Origin: Proliferodiscus dingleyae | Taxonomy: Eukaryota; Ascomycota; Leotiomycetes; Helotiales; Lachnaceae | Direction of reading: 5' to 3' | Assembly: GCA_003988795.1 (NCBI GenBank) | Contig: QYAK01000021.1 | Coordinates: 310,001 to 374,000 of the forward strand | DNA length: 64,000 nt | Part shown: piece after piece, positions 34,916 to 45,850 of the stretch | Layout: every line of letters begins with the position of its first letter | Numbering within the stretch: the first letter of the stretch is position 1 | The notes under the pieces: generated by a model | The model's input: the letters and a program-made list of their open reading frames with translations, nothing else | What the model was told of the DNA's origin: nothing | Database searches by the model: none | Made by a program: the position numbers and the translations under genes

Positions 34916-37900
34916 TCAGTCTTTAGATGTGCGTTGCTGCTTTATTCTTGGCTCCTCTAGTCCGGCTCCATCTTTTTCATCAAGAATAAGGACCGTCCGA
35001 CCATTTACATCTTGGGACTCTTGAAATGTCCCCCACCGCCGCTTCTGTGGATTCTTGGGCTTGCAGAAGAGTTCATCCTCATCTTCGGCCTTCTGCGAGC
35101 TCAAGCGTTGCAGGAGCTCGTAAAGCATCTTCGTCTCGTCGGGCAAATAGGGCGCGAATGTGTCCACGATGATACCTGCCACATCGTGTTGGACTTCTTC
35201 GGGTGACACCTTTTCCCTTGTCTTAGGTAATGGATGTGGCGCGCAAGTTGCAAAGATGTCTGCTCCATGTTCCAGCATATGTTTGAAGACTAACGCTTCT
35301 TGTCTCAGTAGAGCAAGGTCTGTATGGGCGATATTCTTGCTATGCACCAATGTCAAGTGATTCTCCCATATAGTATGATACCTAAGATTAACCGGCACGC
35401 TGGTGAATAGCTCCATATTTGGATCCGTACCATACTTCAGGAGAATCTCTACCATTTCAGGTCGGCTAGTGTGTACAATGGGTAAATGCTTGCCTGCAAC
35501 CATTGGCTGATTTTGGTTGAGAGCGCATGCAAGATATTGAGGGTTGTATTGTTCAGATAGTGAGGCTTTCACCTGTTTGAACATCCTCTCCACAAAGGCA
35601 GTAAGCCCAAAATAAATTGTTAGAATGGTGAAATTTCGATCCCATTCAGTATCTTCTCGGTATGGATTTGGATTTCGCAGATTGCTATCGATGGAAAGCG
35701 ACTTGTATTGCCACCATTGCCGGCCTAAGACAAACAGCTCCTCTGTTAGCAGATCTCGGGTAGCATGTCCGTCGACCTTCGTGTTCTGGGCGAAGCGTAG
35801 AGCATCTCTTATGATACTCCATAGACGTGAGTCCCATGATAGACCAGCTGCATCGTAGTAGAGCGAGCATATAGACTGCTTCATGTTAAAGACATAGGAA
35901 ACGAGCATTGATAGCTCTGGGTCAAATTCACTCATGCCTGCTGTCTTGTCTCGAAGTTTTGCCCTGACCGAATCCGTCTTCAGAAAGTCTTTGACGGTTC
36001 TATGAAGGTATGAAACTTTGAAGTCAACTCTTGTCCTTTGTCTTTCGGCGTTGTGATCCTGAGTATCCTCGTCGTTCTCGATTCTGGGAGCTCTCAAGTC
36101 CAAGCTCATGTCCTTCCCGAATGAGTCCCAATATCGATCTTTAAGGTCATGAATCTCAAGTAGACCCTCACAACGACTCTTCAGATGTGCTGTCATTCTT
36201 TCGCATCGTTTGTTGATTTCTTCGGAGCTCATTCTTTCCATACCCGCCCTGAAGCAATCATCACTCTTCGTCGTGACCGCGAGCTCGAGCTCCAAGACGG
36301 ACATCCGCAAATTAAGGTCGGTTGCACGGTCGTAAATTTGGAATATCTGTGAAGCTTGCTCAATATAGAGTGGATCAATGCGACTAACCATAAGAGAATA
36401 TAATGCATTCAGATCTGATGGAATACTCTCTAATCGTTTCTGAAGATCCGCAATGCTGTCTTGATTTCTCAATCCCATGAGAAGCGATTTCGCCACCAGC
36501 TTGACCCACAAAAAAACTCCGTTGGCCTTTGTTTCAATGGTCTTGATAAACCTCGACGCTGCTTCTGGGTCGGAAATGGAAAGCTGCTGCATTCTTGCGT
36601 TCGCGACAAGCTTTTCATGCGTGTAGATCTGCATATCGTTACGTGTAAGATCTTGCAATCTTAGAGTAGGACAGCCATAGAAGGTTTGCTCGAAGACTAG
36701 CCACGGCCGGCTGGACACGCAGATCTTGACGTACGGTGCAGCAGATAACTCAAGAAAATAATCCGCCAGATCATCTTGGTCACCTTCACATTCATCCAGG
36801 CCATCGATGAAAAAGCATAATCTGAATTGCGGGGTTGTAAGACTTATAAGTCGAGTAAGAGCTTGCTTTAACGTAGCAAAAGACCAACTCCACTCAAAGT
36901 CGTCGTTGTTTCCCGAGTCATCTGCGCGCCCTTGAATAAGAGAGCGATACTCAGCCCAAGGTGCTTCCAGTACATATCGAATCAGATCACGCCTCTTTTT
37001 TAACACTTCAAAAAGTAAGAAGCGCAAAATTCCTAACCGAAAACTTTGTCAGTCGTCATTTTCCTTAATGTATGATGACTTGTCCTCCAGATGCTAACAG
37101 ATTGAGTTAAGAATAATAAAGAGTATATAGGTAGAAGTACAACATGGAAGCGAGGAATATCGAGACATGTCTGCATACCAGATTGCGACCGCTGCTCGAC
37201 AGAACCACTATTCCAGGAGAAATAACCAGCCATATGGAATTCTGCGGCGTCGGCCCAGATTTTCAATTGAGCACCTGTCTCCGGATGGTGGTAGATGTAT
37301 TTCATTAGCGTGGACTTGCCCGACCCTGCTTTTCCATTGATCCAGTACAGCTCACTACCACTGCACAGCCAGGCTCGAAAATCGGTCCAAGGTCTGGCGT
37401 CTGGTTGGTGAGGTTGGAATATCCACGAAAATGTCCTCTGATGCGCTGCGTCAATTTCTTCATGACGATGCCGCATGGTTGAGAACCGAAGACTATACAG
37501 AAGGTTCTCGTTTGCCTGATCATCCAGCATCCGTGCTCTCCCCGCTGCTCGCTGAGCCTGGACCATTGGCTCCATCTTCTCGTGAATCTTGATGAGTGTT
37601 TCGAGTAGAGTTTTAACGCTCTGCTGTAGATTTGTATCAAGACTCGAGAAATTCTGTTCTTGAAGAATTGTTAGGCTGTTGAACTTTTCACTTTTCAATT
37701 TCCATTAGTACATGTGACAGCTGAGCGGGTAGTCATAGAAGTATCACGTCATGAAAATCGTCGCACTCACCTCAGAGACATTAAAACATGACGGTCGAGC
37801 TCTTTACGGTGCAATCGCAGTTTCTTTGCGAGTGCGTCGATTTCCTCTTTTGAATAGACACTTTTGAGGGCATTGCGAAAGCTTTTCCATCGTCGATGCT

Positions 37901-38276
37901 TCTGACTAGCCTGTACCTTCAACTTATGCAACCGTGCAAGCAACTCAGACGAGACATTTAAGCAATCGAGATGGATTGCTTCAAGCGACTGTGACTCTCT
38001 GGCGAGTAAGTGAAGCGAACCAACTTTTGATTCTAGATGAGCCGCTGTCAGTGGCTGTAACTCTTGGGAGGGCCCATCGTTCTGCTCTTGGCGTGCTGCC
38101 ACCAGCTGTTGATTGAACTCTAGGAGCCGGTTTGTAGCAGATTCCAATTCACTATAATAGACCGACGTTCCTTGAGCAGAACCGTATATCTCGCGGCTTT
38201 TTGAGACGAGTGTACAGCCGAATTGGACAAATTGAACAACACTGGCAGCAACGCCCAATGCAGATAATCCGTCCAT
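34916..38276 (-). CDS. NACHT-domain NLR (fungal STAND) with HeLo-like N-terminal domain, copy 2
   Basis: Exons 38276-37771, 37675-37179 and 37032-34916, with introns of 95 and 146 nt (GT-AG, phases 2 and 1), give 1039 residues. The N-terminal ~165 residues are the fungal STAND N-domain (LSALGVAASVVQFVQFG), predicted HeLo-like helices. The NACHT module has Walker A GKAGSGKST at ~283-291 and Walker B-like FFIDGLDECEGD. The C-terminal ~500 residues are helical, without an obvious repeat array; the last 60 are Lys/Arg/Glu-rich. It aligns with the 1688-5507 gene throughout. The first intron sits at the equivalent place (after the conserved LDxxVLxxL segment); the second intron, just after EQRSQSG, is absent from copy 1. 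Expected to be an NTP-switched trigger of cell death or incompatibility. Intact as read. Confidence 0.85.
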
Positions 38277-38744
38277 GGCGACATGCTAAAGCTGGTACTA
38301 TTTGAACGCATCAAGTCGAGATAGATTAGTGCTCTAAGATTCATCCATGATAATCAAGTTTCTCGTAGCACAGATGAAAGTTTTATGCCTGCCTGGAGAA
38401 AACAGTTCAGCTGAACAAGGCTGTGCAGTAAAGACACAGGAAGGGGCACATCACGTGCTCTTCAGGGGCTCGACCCACTGTCTCGCTTAGCGCTAGCGTT
38501 GCCTGCCCCGCCAATATACACTTCACGCTCCGCTCCCAACCTCCTCACATCAACCTCCCAGTATCAAGTAATTGAGTGGCAGGACAAACGTAAGTACTCT
38601 TTCCAATCCAGTCTTTTTCTTCCTCTTCTTCTCTTCTCTGTCTATCATCAACGGTAAGTTTTCAACACCAACGCCTTTTATTTCAATCCCATTTCTCCCC
38701 GCCAACGACAACTCCGCCTCGATCTCTCCTCCCGCAGCCTATAC
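38277..38744. promoter_or_regulatory. Divergent promoter between NACHT copy 2 and the 38745 gene
   Basis: A 468-base gap between outward-facing starts. A GTAAGT at 38590 and a CCCGCAG ending at 38737, seven bases before the ATG at 38745, could bound a 148-nt intron in the 5' UTR of the rightward gene. This is inference from splice-site shape only. Confidence 0.45.
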
Positions 38745-39686
38745 ATGTCGACCACCCTCACGCTGCAGCTCCCGCAGCAAGCCTACCTCCTATCCTCAGG
38801 GAAACCTTCTACACACTTCTCTTCCACCCCCAGGATACCCATCCCGCCTCTCCTCTCGCTCCTCGACATCCTCTCGTCCATCCCGCCAGCACCTCCCACA
38901 CCAGACGAAGACGTTGACGACGACGAAATGCCCGAAATGGCACAAGTCTCAAAGAGCCCCTTCAGCCACCCACAGACCTCTTTCTCCAGAACCCCAGCTA
39001 CATCCACAACACCAACAGACACAGACACAGACATAAAGGCCCTCCAAGTGCCTCCACCTCCTCCATACACATCCCAACCTCAACCTCAATCTCTCTCTCG
39101 TCCCCTCACAAACACAACAACAACAATCACAGCCAGAACCCCAAACCAAAACCAAAACCCAGGCTTCTGCACCCAAGCCTTGGAAGAGCGCATCGCAAAC
39201 TCCATCCCGGGCGGCGGCCGCACAGGCGCACAGTACTTCGCCCCCTGCTCCGCATGCGGCTTCACCGTCTCGGACACCATCCCAGACTCCTACAAAGAAG
39301 GCTGGAGCGCCGCCTGGGTAGACCCGTCTGTGAATTTCCGGTGGGAGAGCCATCTTCCTGCTTCTTCTGTTGCCTCTTATCCCCACAACTCCTCCTCCTC
39401 CGACTCTAAATACAATTACCATGACGGCGGCAGCAGCAGCAATGAGAAGGACAGGGGGAATGGGAAGAGATTAGATCTTGAACAGGGAGGAGGCGAGGTG
39501 CTGGCGTGCTGGATCTGCTGGGAGTATGATGGGGTGTGGAGTGGTGGGATGGGGGTCGAGGCCTGGTATGCGCATTTCCGGGCGCATGTTAGGGGGCAGG
39601 GGTATAGGATCTGTAGGGGCAAGACGGGGGCGATGCAGAGGCGGAGGAATTGTGGTGTAGAGGGATGTGCGAAGGTTCATTCTTGA
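38745..39686 (+). CDS. Uncharacterised Cys/His-containing protein
   Basis: A single frame of 313 residues. Residues 1-140 are Pro/Ser/Thr/Gln-rich and disordered with an acidic DEDVDDDE run. The C-terminal half is more ordered and holds paired cysteines: CSACG near 167, CWICW near 257, then H.RAH and a final cluster (CRGKTGA, RNCGVEGCAKVH). The spacing suggests one or two zinc sites, but I recognise no named family. No signal peptide or membrane segment. A 5' UTR intron may precede it. Confidence 0.65.
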   Translation: MSTTLTLQLPQQAYLLSSGKPSTHFSSTPRIPIPPLLSLLDILSSIPPAPPTPDEDVDDDEMPEMAQVSKSPFSHPQTSFSRTPATSTTPTDTDTDIKALQVPPPPPYTSQPQPQSLSRPLTNTTTTITARTPNQNQNPGFCTQALEERIANSIPGGGRTGAQYFAPCSACGFTVSDTIPDSYKEGWSAAWVDPSVNFRWESHLPASSVASYPHNSSSSDSKYNYHDGGSSSNEKDRGNGKRLDLEQGGGEVLACWICWEYDGVWSGGMGVEAWYAHFRAHVRGQGYRICRGKTGAMQRRRNCGVEGCAKVHS

Positions 39687-41707
39687 TTGATGGCTTTTTG
39701 GTTTGGGTTTTGTGGGCGGGTGGGTGTGTGTGTGTGTGTAGGTTTGGGTATATAATGAAACGGAAATGGGATGATTAAGGTTGACTGATTGAAGAGTGAG
39801 AGGAGAGAAACGAAAACGGGACAAGATGGAAATGGAAGTAAGACTGAAGTACCTTTTGTTCTACCCGTCGTCTTATAGTACGAAGGAGAAGAGGAGGAAT
39901 CACATCATCTAGTGGTCTAGTGCAAAATAAACAGGGATTTTATTTATACGCAACTCTGAATATATCTAAACCCGCGTCTCACCATCAAATCAAACCCCCC
40001 TAATACCACCTCTCTACCTGCTTTATAACAACAAAACACCTCTTGCTCTCTCCCCCTCTCAGAATCATTTCACATCTCAATATCAAAATTACAGGAATTT
40101 CTCAATCATCTTCAAGTTTTTCTCTCTTCTCAGCTTTCCAGTTTTTCCCTCTTCGGATAAATCTAAAAAATCAACATGATTTATCACAAGCTGTTCGTTA
40201 TTCATAATAAATCACATTATTATTCCCTTCTTCTTTCCTTCTTTCCTTCCTTCCCTCCTTTCCTTCCTTCCCTCTTCTTCATCTCAAAAAAAAAAAAAAA
40301 CAAATAAATTCCCTAAATCCCCAACAACCCGCTAAATTTAACCCCCCAGACAACCCATACAACACCAACACCAACCCAACCCAACACCCCCAAACCCCAA
40401 ACACCCCTTCTGAAGCCAAAGTATACATGGAGCCCCCCACGTCACAGTATCTGCCGCAGCACTTCATCACTCTCGCCCTTCTTCCTTCATAAGCAAACAT
40501 CCCTCTCCTCATAATCCATAACCCATTATCTAGCTCTAGTCCCAAAATCCCTCTAACAAACCATAAACCATCCCATCCCATCCCATCCCATCCCATACCC
40601 ATCCCATGAAGTTTTTTTGGGGGTCAGGGTGTCGGGAAATAAATTAAGGTTAGCTACCGTTTGGGGGATTTTTTTTTTCCAGACCGAGAGCGCGCGCGCG
40701 CGCGTTTGGATGTAAAGTAGTAAGTAGGTAAAGGTGGTATGAATTAATCGTCTATAGATAAGGGGGTTTTTTTTTTTCGGGGGTTTGAAATTTGTTTTTT
40801 GTGATGAATATATGTGGAATTACTCTGCTGAGATTTGGGTTTGTTTTTTCTTTTTTGGTTGATTGAGTGAATAAAATAGGTAAACTTTGATGACGAGAGT
40901 TGACGACAAGCCTAGGGGCGGATTGAATGAACTGTGGATTGATTAACTTGAATGAGTAGATAGATAGATGAGTTGAGTAGATGGATGGATGGATGGATAA
41001 ATAGATAGATAAACGATTCCTGATTTTAGGTTTCGATTAGGTTTCGATTAAGATAAGATATAACGAGATGAGATAGAGATAGAGATATGGATAGGTTATT
41101 TATTTATAATAAAAGAGACTAGCAGGGTAATGTTTATATGCTTTTGATGTTTGATTGTTTTTGATGTTTAATGTTTGATGTTGTTTTTACTTGAGTGTAA
41201 GGATCAGAATGCTTTTTTTGGCTATATACTTTTATTTGTATTATACTCGCCTGGCCTGGCTGATTCACCTAGCTAGCTGGGGATTGGGCGTCGTTGGTAT
41301 TCAGAAAAAAGGAGGTGGAAAAGTCAGTAGAGATTCAGCCGGGTGAATGATTCCCCTGTTTTCTGTGTGTGTTTGAAACTTCTCTAATGTAAGTCAGACT
41401 AATTAAATCACGTCACATCATATCAAATTTAAGTCAAAAACATATCATGTGTGGAAAAAAGCAACGTTGTTTGGATTTGTGCAAGGCTATCAGGGTATAA
41501 GAACCACTAATCGTATTGTTCCATCCATCAATGCCATCAATCCATGCAAATAAAAAACTGATTTCTTTCTTTCATCATCTCAGAGTGTTGGTCATAATGC
41601 CTCCCATCTGCCCATACGCCTGCAGCAAAAAGTTTCCCTATCTCTCTAAACAGTAGGTTGCGTTTTCCGAAGCAGAAGTGGTTTGTCGTTGTGTGTGATC
41701 CACAAAT
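39687..41707. other. Intergenic region, 2 kb, simple repeats
   Basis: Between the convergent 3' ends of the 38745 gene (+) and grg-1 (-). It contains GT-repeats near 39725-39740, CTTT/CCTT runs around 40225-40275 followed by an A-run, five CCCAT units near 40570-40595, a GC dinucleotide run near 40690-40704, T-runs near 40670 and 40770, and GATA/GGAT tetranucleotide runs near 40960-41010. No gene seen; the Gly/Trp-rich frame at 40279-40602 (-) is a product of these repeats. Confidence 0.6.
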
Positions 41708-42175
41708 CTAGTGCTTGGCAGCCTCTGTTTGAAGAAAAAAGCATGAATTCATCAGTCCTCTAGTGCTTGGCAGATTCTGGAAGGGGTGGATTGTAAGCGG
41801 GGGGAGGGAGGGAGGAATGGGGTTGGTGGGCTTTGGTGTCACGTACCCTTGTGGACATCAGCCTTGGTGTTGTGGGAGGTCTGGTCGAACTTGTCTCCGA
41901 CGGCGTCCTTTGCGGCGCTGGCGCGGGTGCCGACGCTGGCGTCATTGTCCTTGGCGACGGTCTTGTTGGCCTCCTTGGAAGCTTCGGAGCCGGCACCTTG
42001 CACGGACTCAGAGACGTAGTTGGCGGCGTTCTGTAGAGAGGTGATGATGTTAGTTGGTGAATTCTCTTGTCAGGAGTGTGAGGCTGGCTCAAGGCAGCGA
42101 GGCGAGGCGAGGCGAAGGAGCTTGTCGTGAGGGTGTTCAGGAATGAAGAGCAGAGCTTACCTTGATGGACTCCAT
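41708..42175 (-). CDS. grg-1: Glucose-repressible protein Grg-1 / CCG-1
   Basis: Exons 42175-42161, 42030-41847 and 41724-41708, with introns of 130 and 122 nt, encode 71 residues. The chain starts MESIKNAANYVSESVQ and runs on as a small hydrophilic, Ala/Lys/Asp-rich protein, matching the Grg-1/CCG-1 family of moulds, which is induced by glucose limitation and, in Neurospora, by the circadian clock. The molecular role is unknown. The last exon exists in two copies: an upstream acceptor gives exon 41776-41760, also 17 nt and also in phase, ending E-S-A-K-H instead of E-A-A-K-H. Either splice yields a 71-residue product. The first exon has only five codons. The promoter lies to the right of 42175. 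Confidence 0.88.
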
Positions 42176-42722
42176 TGTGATAGAAGTGGGTTTGGAAGGT
42201 TGAAACGTTGGTTTGGTTGTAGTTTGGATATTGAGTCTTGAGGTTGTTGCGTGGTGTAGGAAGAAGGTGGTGGTGGGAGAGGAGGGGAATCTTAAGTAGT
42301 CCTCTCTAGCGCCCCCCAGTGCACACTTTCCCTCCGACTCTGATTCACATGACAGAATGACAGATCTTGGGAGTTTGGTCTCTACGTCATCTCCTGCCAT
42401 TCCCCAAGCAGCAAGCACGCAAGCAGGCAGGCGGTCTCATTCGTTCCTGCCACATCCGCCGTTTCGCCATCCCCCTCCGCTCATCTCTTGCCAGACGCTT
42501 CTGGCTCTCTCTCAGCCATCAGCCACCAGCCGTGGAGCTCCCGAAACGGCTTAGCGCCCTCCCATCTGCGATGCAAGGGCCAGGGTGGGAGGCAAAGAAC
42601 TGGATGAGCTGCCTGCCTCACATTCCCATGTGCCTTCCATCGGCTTCACCATGTACGTCAGCGGGGTTGAGGGTGGAAGTCGGTGATTGGCTCGGTTGAT
42701 GATTGCCCCTCCATCCGATCCC

Positions 42723-42742
42723 GACGTCATTGGACGTCATTG
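42723..42742. promoter_or_regulatory. Tandem CRE-like sites in grg-1 upstream region
   Basis: Two head-to-tail copies of GACGTCATTG lie about 550 bases upstream of the grg-1 ATG. ACGTCA is the core bound by ATF/CREB-type bZIP factors. Function is inferred from motif and location only. Confidence 0.4.
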
Positions 42743-43416
42743 CATTGTGGTCCCCCCCCCGCCCCGCCCCGCCAACCGTTGTTTTGGCCATCTCATCTGG
42801 CCCATCTGGCCCATCATGTGCATCATGTGGAGGGGATCGATGCAGCTGCGAGGATGGAGATGCACGATCTAGAGCAGAAGAGAGGACAGAGAGGGCAGAA
42901 ATGTGGCTGCAAGCGTCATCAGAATGTGTTAGTTGAGACTGAGACTGTGGCGGTGCCAAGTTTTGGGCCAGCTCTTCTCCTCATCGGGTAAGGTCTTGCA
43001 AGGACTGACACAGATAGAGAGACAGAGACAGAGAGAGACAGAACAGACGCAATCCTTTGCGATCTATGCCCCTCCTGCCCCTCCTGCCCCTCCTACTCAC
43101 TTTTCGCCCCCTTCTGCCTGTCTTGGAGGAGTAGGAAAACGACATTGTGCATGCGGCTCTTGATTGGCCGGCCCCACTGCGGGATGTGTTTGTCTGGTTG
43201 GCTCTCTTTTTTCTTTACACTCTCCTCCTCCTTCATGCTTATGTGTCACCAGGAGGAAAAGCTCCGGACCTGGTCCATCTCCCTCTTCCTCCAAACAAAT
43301 GTATCTCAGGTGCATTAGGCCATAAAGCAGACCAGGCAGACCAATGAATGACCCAGCGGAGGACTCACATGATCACCACCAACCTCTCATCTCATTCTCG
43401 TTTAACATGATCCGCA

Positions 43417-43508
43417 ATCTGGAATAATATCTGGCATAATAATGGCATAGTATTTGCATAGCATTGGCATAACATTGGCATAACATCTGGCATAACATCT
43501 GGCATAGC
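43417..43508 (+). repeat. Degenerate minisatellite, 11-12 bp unit
   Basis: About eight consecutive variants of the unit ATCTGGCATAAC (also ATTGGCATAAC, AATGGCATAGT). Confidence 0.75.
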
Positions 43509-44493
43509 ATATCTATGTTAATGTCGATATGATGCTATGCTCATGCTCATCCTTATGCAACTCTGCATCCACCTTGCACCTGTAGCTAGAAATTCCCGTA
43601 GCCTTGATTTTCCCATCCGGCTTATTCTCGACTTCTCGACATTCTCGATCCCCCGATCTCGATCTAGCTTCCCTCTCTCTTTCTGTTTTGCGGGATTTTT
43701 TTTAAAAAAAATCTGGCCCCCCCCCCCTGTTCTTCTTTTCTTCTCTTTGGCCTTGCTTGCTACTGTAGCTACCGTACGCTTTTTTTCACATCACCTGTCA
43801 ATATTTCAGGCTGCAAGGCACGGACTGTGCTGTGGTCTAGAACAGCCAACAAGTGCAGTGGAGAGAGATCTGGTGACCCATCTCCCATCACCCATCATCC
43901 TCGGCTGCTTTGTTTTCCTGGTTGCTGGTACCCAGAGTACAGGAACCCCATTACACGCTTTCTTCGCCACGCCACGTTTCCTCAGAGAGAGAGAGAGAAA
44001 AGTATGGCCATCAGTGTGGGGGCTGCCTTTTTCCGATTCTGTGGGGTTTTTAGCCTCAGGTACTGTGTCTGGTTACGTTTTGTTTACGTCAAATCATCAA
44101 GAGGGGCGCCACATGAGTGAAGTCTTTTTCTTTCTTTTTTGGCATTTTTGCATTTTTGCATTATGTAGTGGTATAGGTTGCTACTTTTACATCGGTATAG
44201 GCCGCCGCCCGCCCATCGGCCCTTGAGAGTGGAGGAAGGGTTTTTGTGTCTGATATAGACAACAAGTCCTAGACACAAAACCTAGAATACAAAATGTGAG
44301 TGGACTCTGTAGATGGACAATCGCAAAACGCCAAACCTATGCCCGAGATCCCATTCCCCCCAACGCCGTTTTTGTGGTCTTGCTTCAATATCTCAGAAAG
44401 AAAATGTCTCTCGTCTCAGCCCCAGACCAGCTACTGCTTGCCATAGAAGATAGGCTCCTCCGCTAGCTCTGGGTACGGTATTTTTTGGCCATC

Positions 44494-45850
44494 TCAAAGT
44501 CTCAAGATCTCTCCCCCCTGTCTAATACCACCTCTAAACAAGTCTTCAATGACAGTTCCATTCAGTACCGTCTCCTTCACAATCCCCTCCACATGTTGTG
44601 CTTCCACTCTACCATACCAGATCCCACACCCAGCAAGCGGATTCTCCTTCCCATCTATCGTCTTCATGCCAGGCGGGATGTACAAGATGACATTCCCAGC
44701 AAACTTGTGGCCCCCAATATGACTTACCAAGCCAACGCCAGCTGCCTTGCCCGGAACCACACCCACACCCTCTCCTTCTTGTCCCAGTAGCCTGTTGTCT
44801 GCATCCCCATCTGTCGTCGACGGCGGCCCGACGACCACCGGCCCGTTCCGCACCTCGATGCCATGCATCCCAAACACCCTCTCGAAATCAGCCTTGAGCA
44901 CCGGCCCAATCTCCCCGCACCGCACATCCCGCCCCCCATGGCCGCAGATCAGAACCGTGATATCCTTCACATCCTGCACTCCGTACAACATGCCCTGATA
45001 CTCCTCCTTCCGCGACAGCCTATCCCTGTGTATCGGGCTCAGGCCGTCGTGCGCAGCGTTCAGCTTCGTGGGCAGCAGGTACCCTTTGGCCAGCGCCGTC
45101 ACGGCATCGAACGACACGCGGGGGAGGAAGGGGATGTATTTGAAGGAGGGGAAGAGGTAGGCGGATGTGTTCTGGATCTCTTGCCGCTCGGGGACCGAGG
45201 AGGGGAAGCTTGTGTTCGCGACGGAGATGTTGTGGTATGGCTGTATGTGCGGATCAGCAAACACGACTTTCTCACCGCATCATCATCATGTCATCATATC
45301 ATCATATCATCATTGTCCCTTAAGAGAGAGAGAGAGAGAGAGAGAAAGAAAAAGAAAAAAGTATTAGAATACTGCAACGAGGCGATTAAAACAAAAAAGC
45401 AGAGGCAAAGGAAAAGGAAAAACAGAGAGTAAAACAAACATCAGCAAACGTCCCCCCTCTCCCAAGCAACTCCTTCAAGTCCGCCGCCAAGTTGTCCCCG
45501 CCATTCTCCTCCTCGATCCTCGAAGCCCAGTCGCCCTGTCCCGTGCAGATGAGCACCTGCTCCGCATACGCCGCCATGGTGCCGTTCAGCGGCGTCTTGC
45601 GGTCGATGCGCTGCGTCCACGGCAGCTTCGGCATCGCAGAGCAGGCGCACGTCGGTGACGGACATGTCGGCGTCGTGGGGAAGGGAGCTTCTTGTCCTTG
45701 TCCTTGTCTACTAGGAGGGAGAGGTGTGTACTTGCGATGCTGAGGAGGAGGCACGAGCTGGCGAGAGGAAGAGGAGGAGGAGGAGGAGGAGGAGAGGCGC
45801 CATTTTGTGGTTGTTGAGCGCGCCGCGGCGGTGAGAGGTCGGATGGACAT
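44494..45850 (-). CDS. AIM32: Aim32/Apd1-type thioredoxin-like [2Fe-2S] ferredoxin (sucrase/ferredoxin-like)
   Basis: Exons 45850-45440 and 45240-44494, with a 199-nt GT-AG intron that contains a TC/GA run, encode 385 residues. The Arg/Ser-rich N-terminus, including a ten-Ser run, resembles a mitochondrial presequence. The C-terminal domain carries the Apd1/Aim32 cluster ligands in the expected spacing: Cys-x8-Cys in CGHGGRDVRC and His-x3-His in HIGGH. These hold a bis-histidinyl-coordinated [2Fe-2S] cluster in the family; an electron-transfer role in mitochondrial redox homeostasis is reported for yeast Aim32. It shares a 324-base divergent promoter with MTQ1, another mitochondrial protein. 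The intron is longer than its neighbours'. Intact as read. Confidence 0.85.

Larger units (their letters stand above)
42176..44493. promoter_or_regulatory. Long upstream region of grg-1
   Basis: 2.3 kb without a supportable gene, between the grg-1 start and the 3' end of the Aim32-like gene. It includes a perfect tandem GACGTCATTG pair at 42723-42742 (CRE/bZIP-like cores), a C-run with CCCCGC units at 42752-42773 (GCGGGG on the gene strand, matching the CreA consensus SYGGRG), an AGAGACAG-type purine run near 43010-43045, and a GGCATAA minisatellite at 43417-43508. The frame at 43537-44226 is a low-complexity translation and is not called. Confidence 0.5.

Noticed and set aside
40279..40602. 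107-codon Gly/Trp-rich minus-strand frame
   Set aside because: Translation of CCCAT repeats and an A-run; not protein-like.
43537..44226. 229-codon plus-strand frame with hydrophobic segments
   Set aside because: Arises from T/C-rich DNA including C- and T-runs; no family similarity and no good start context.
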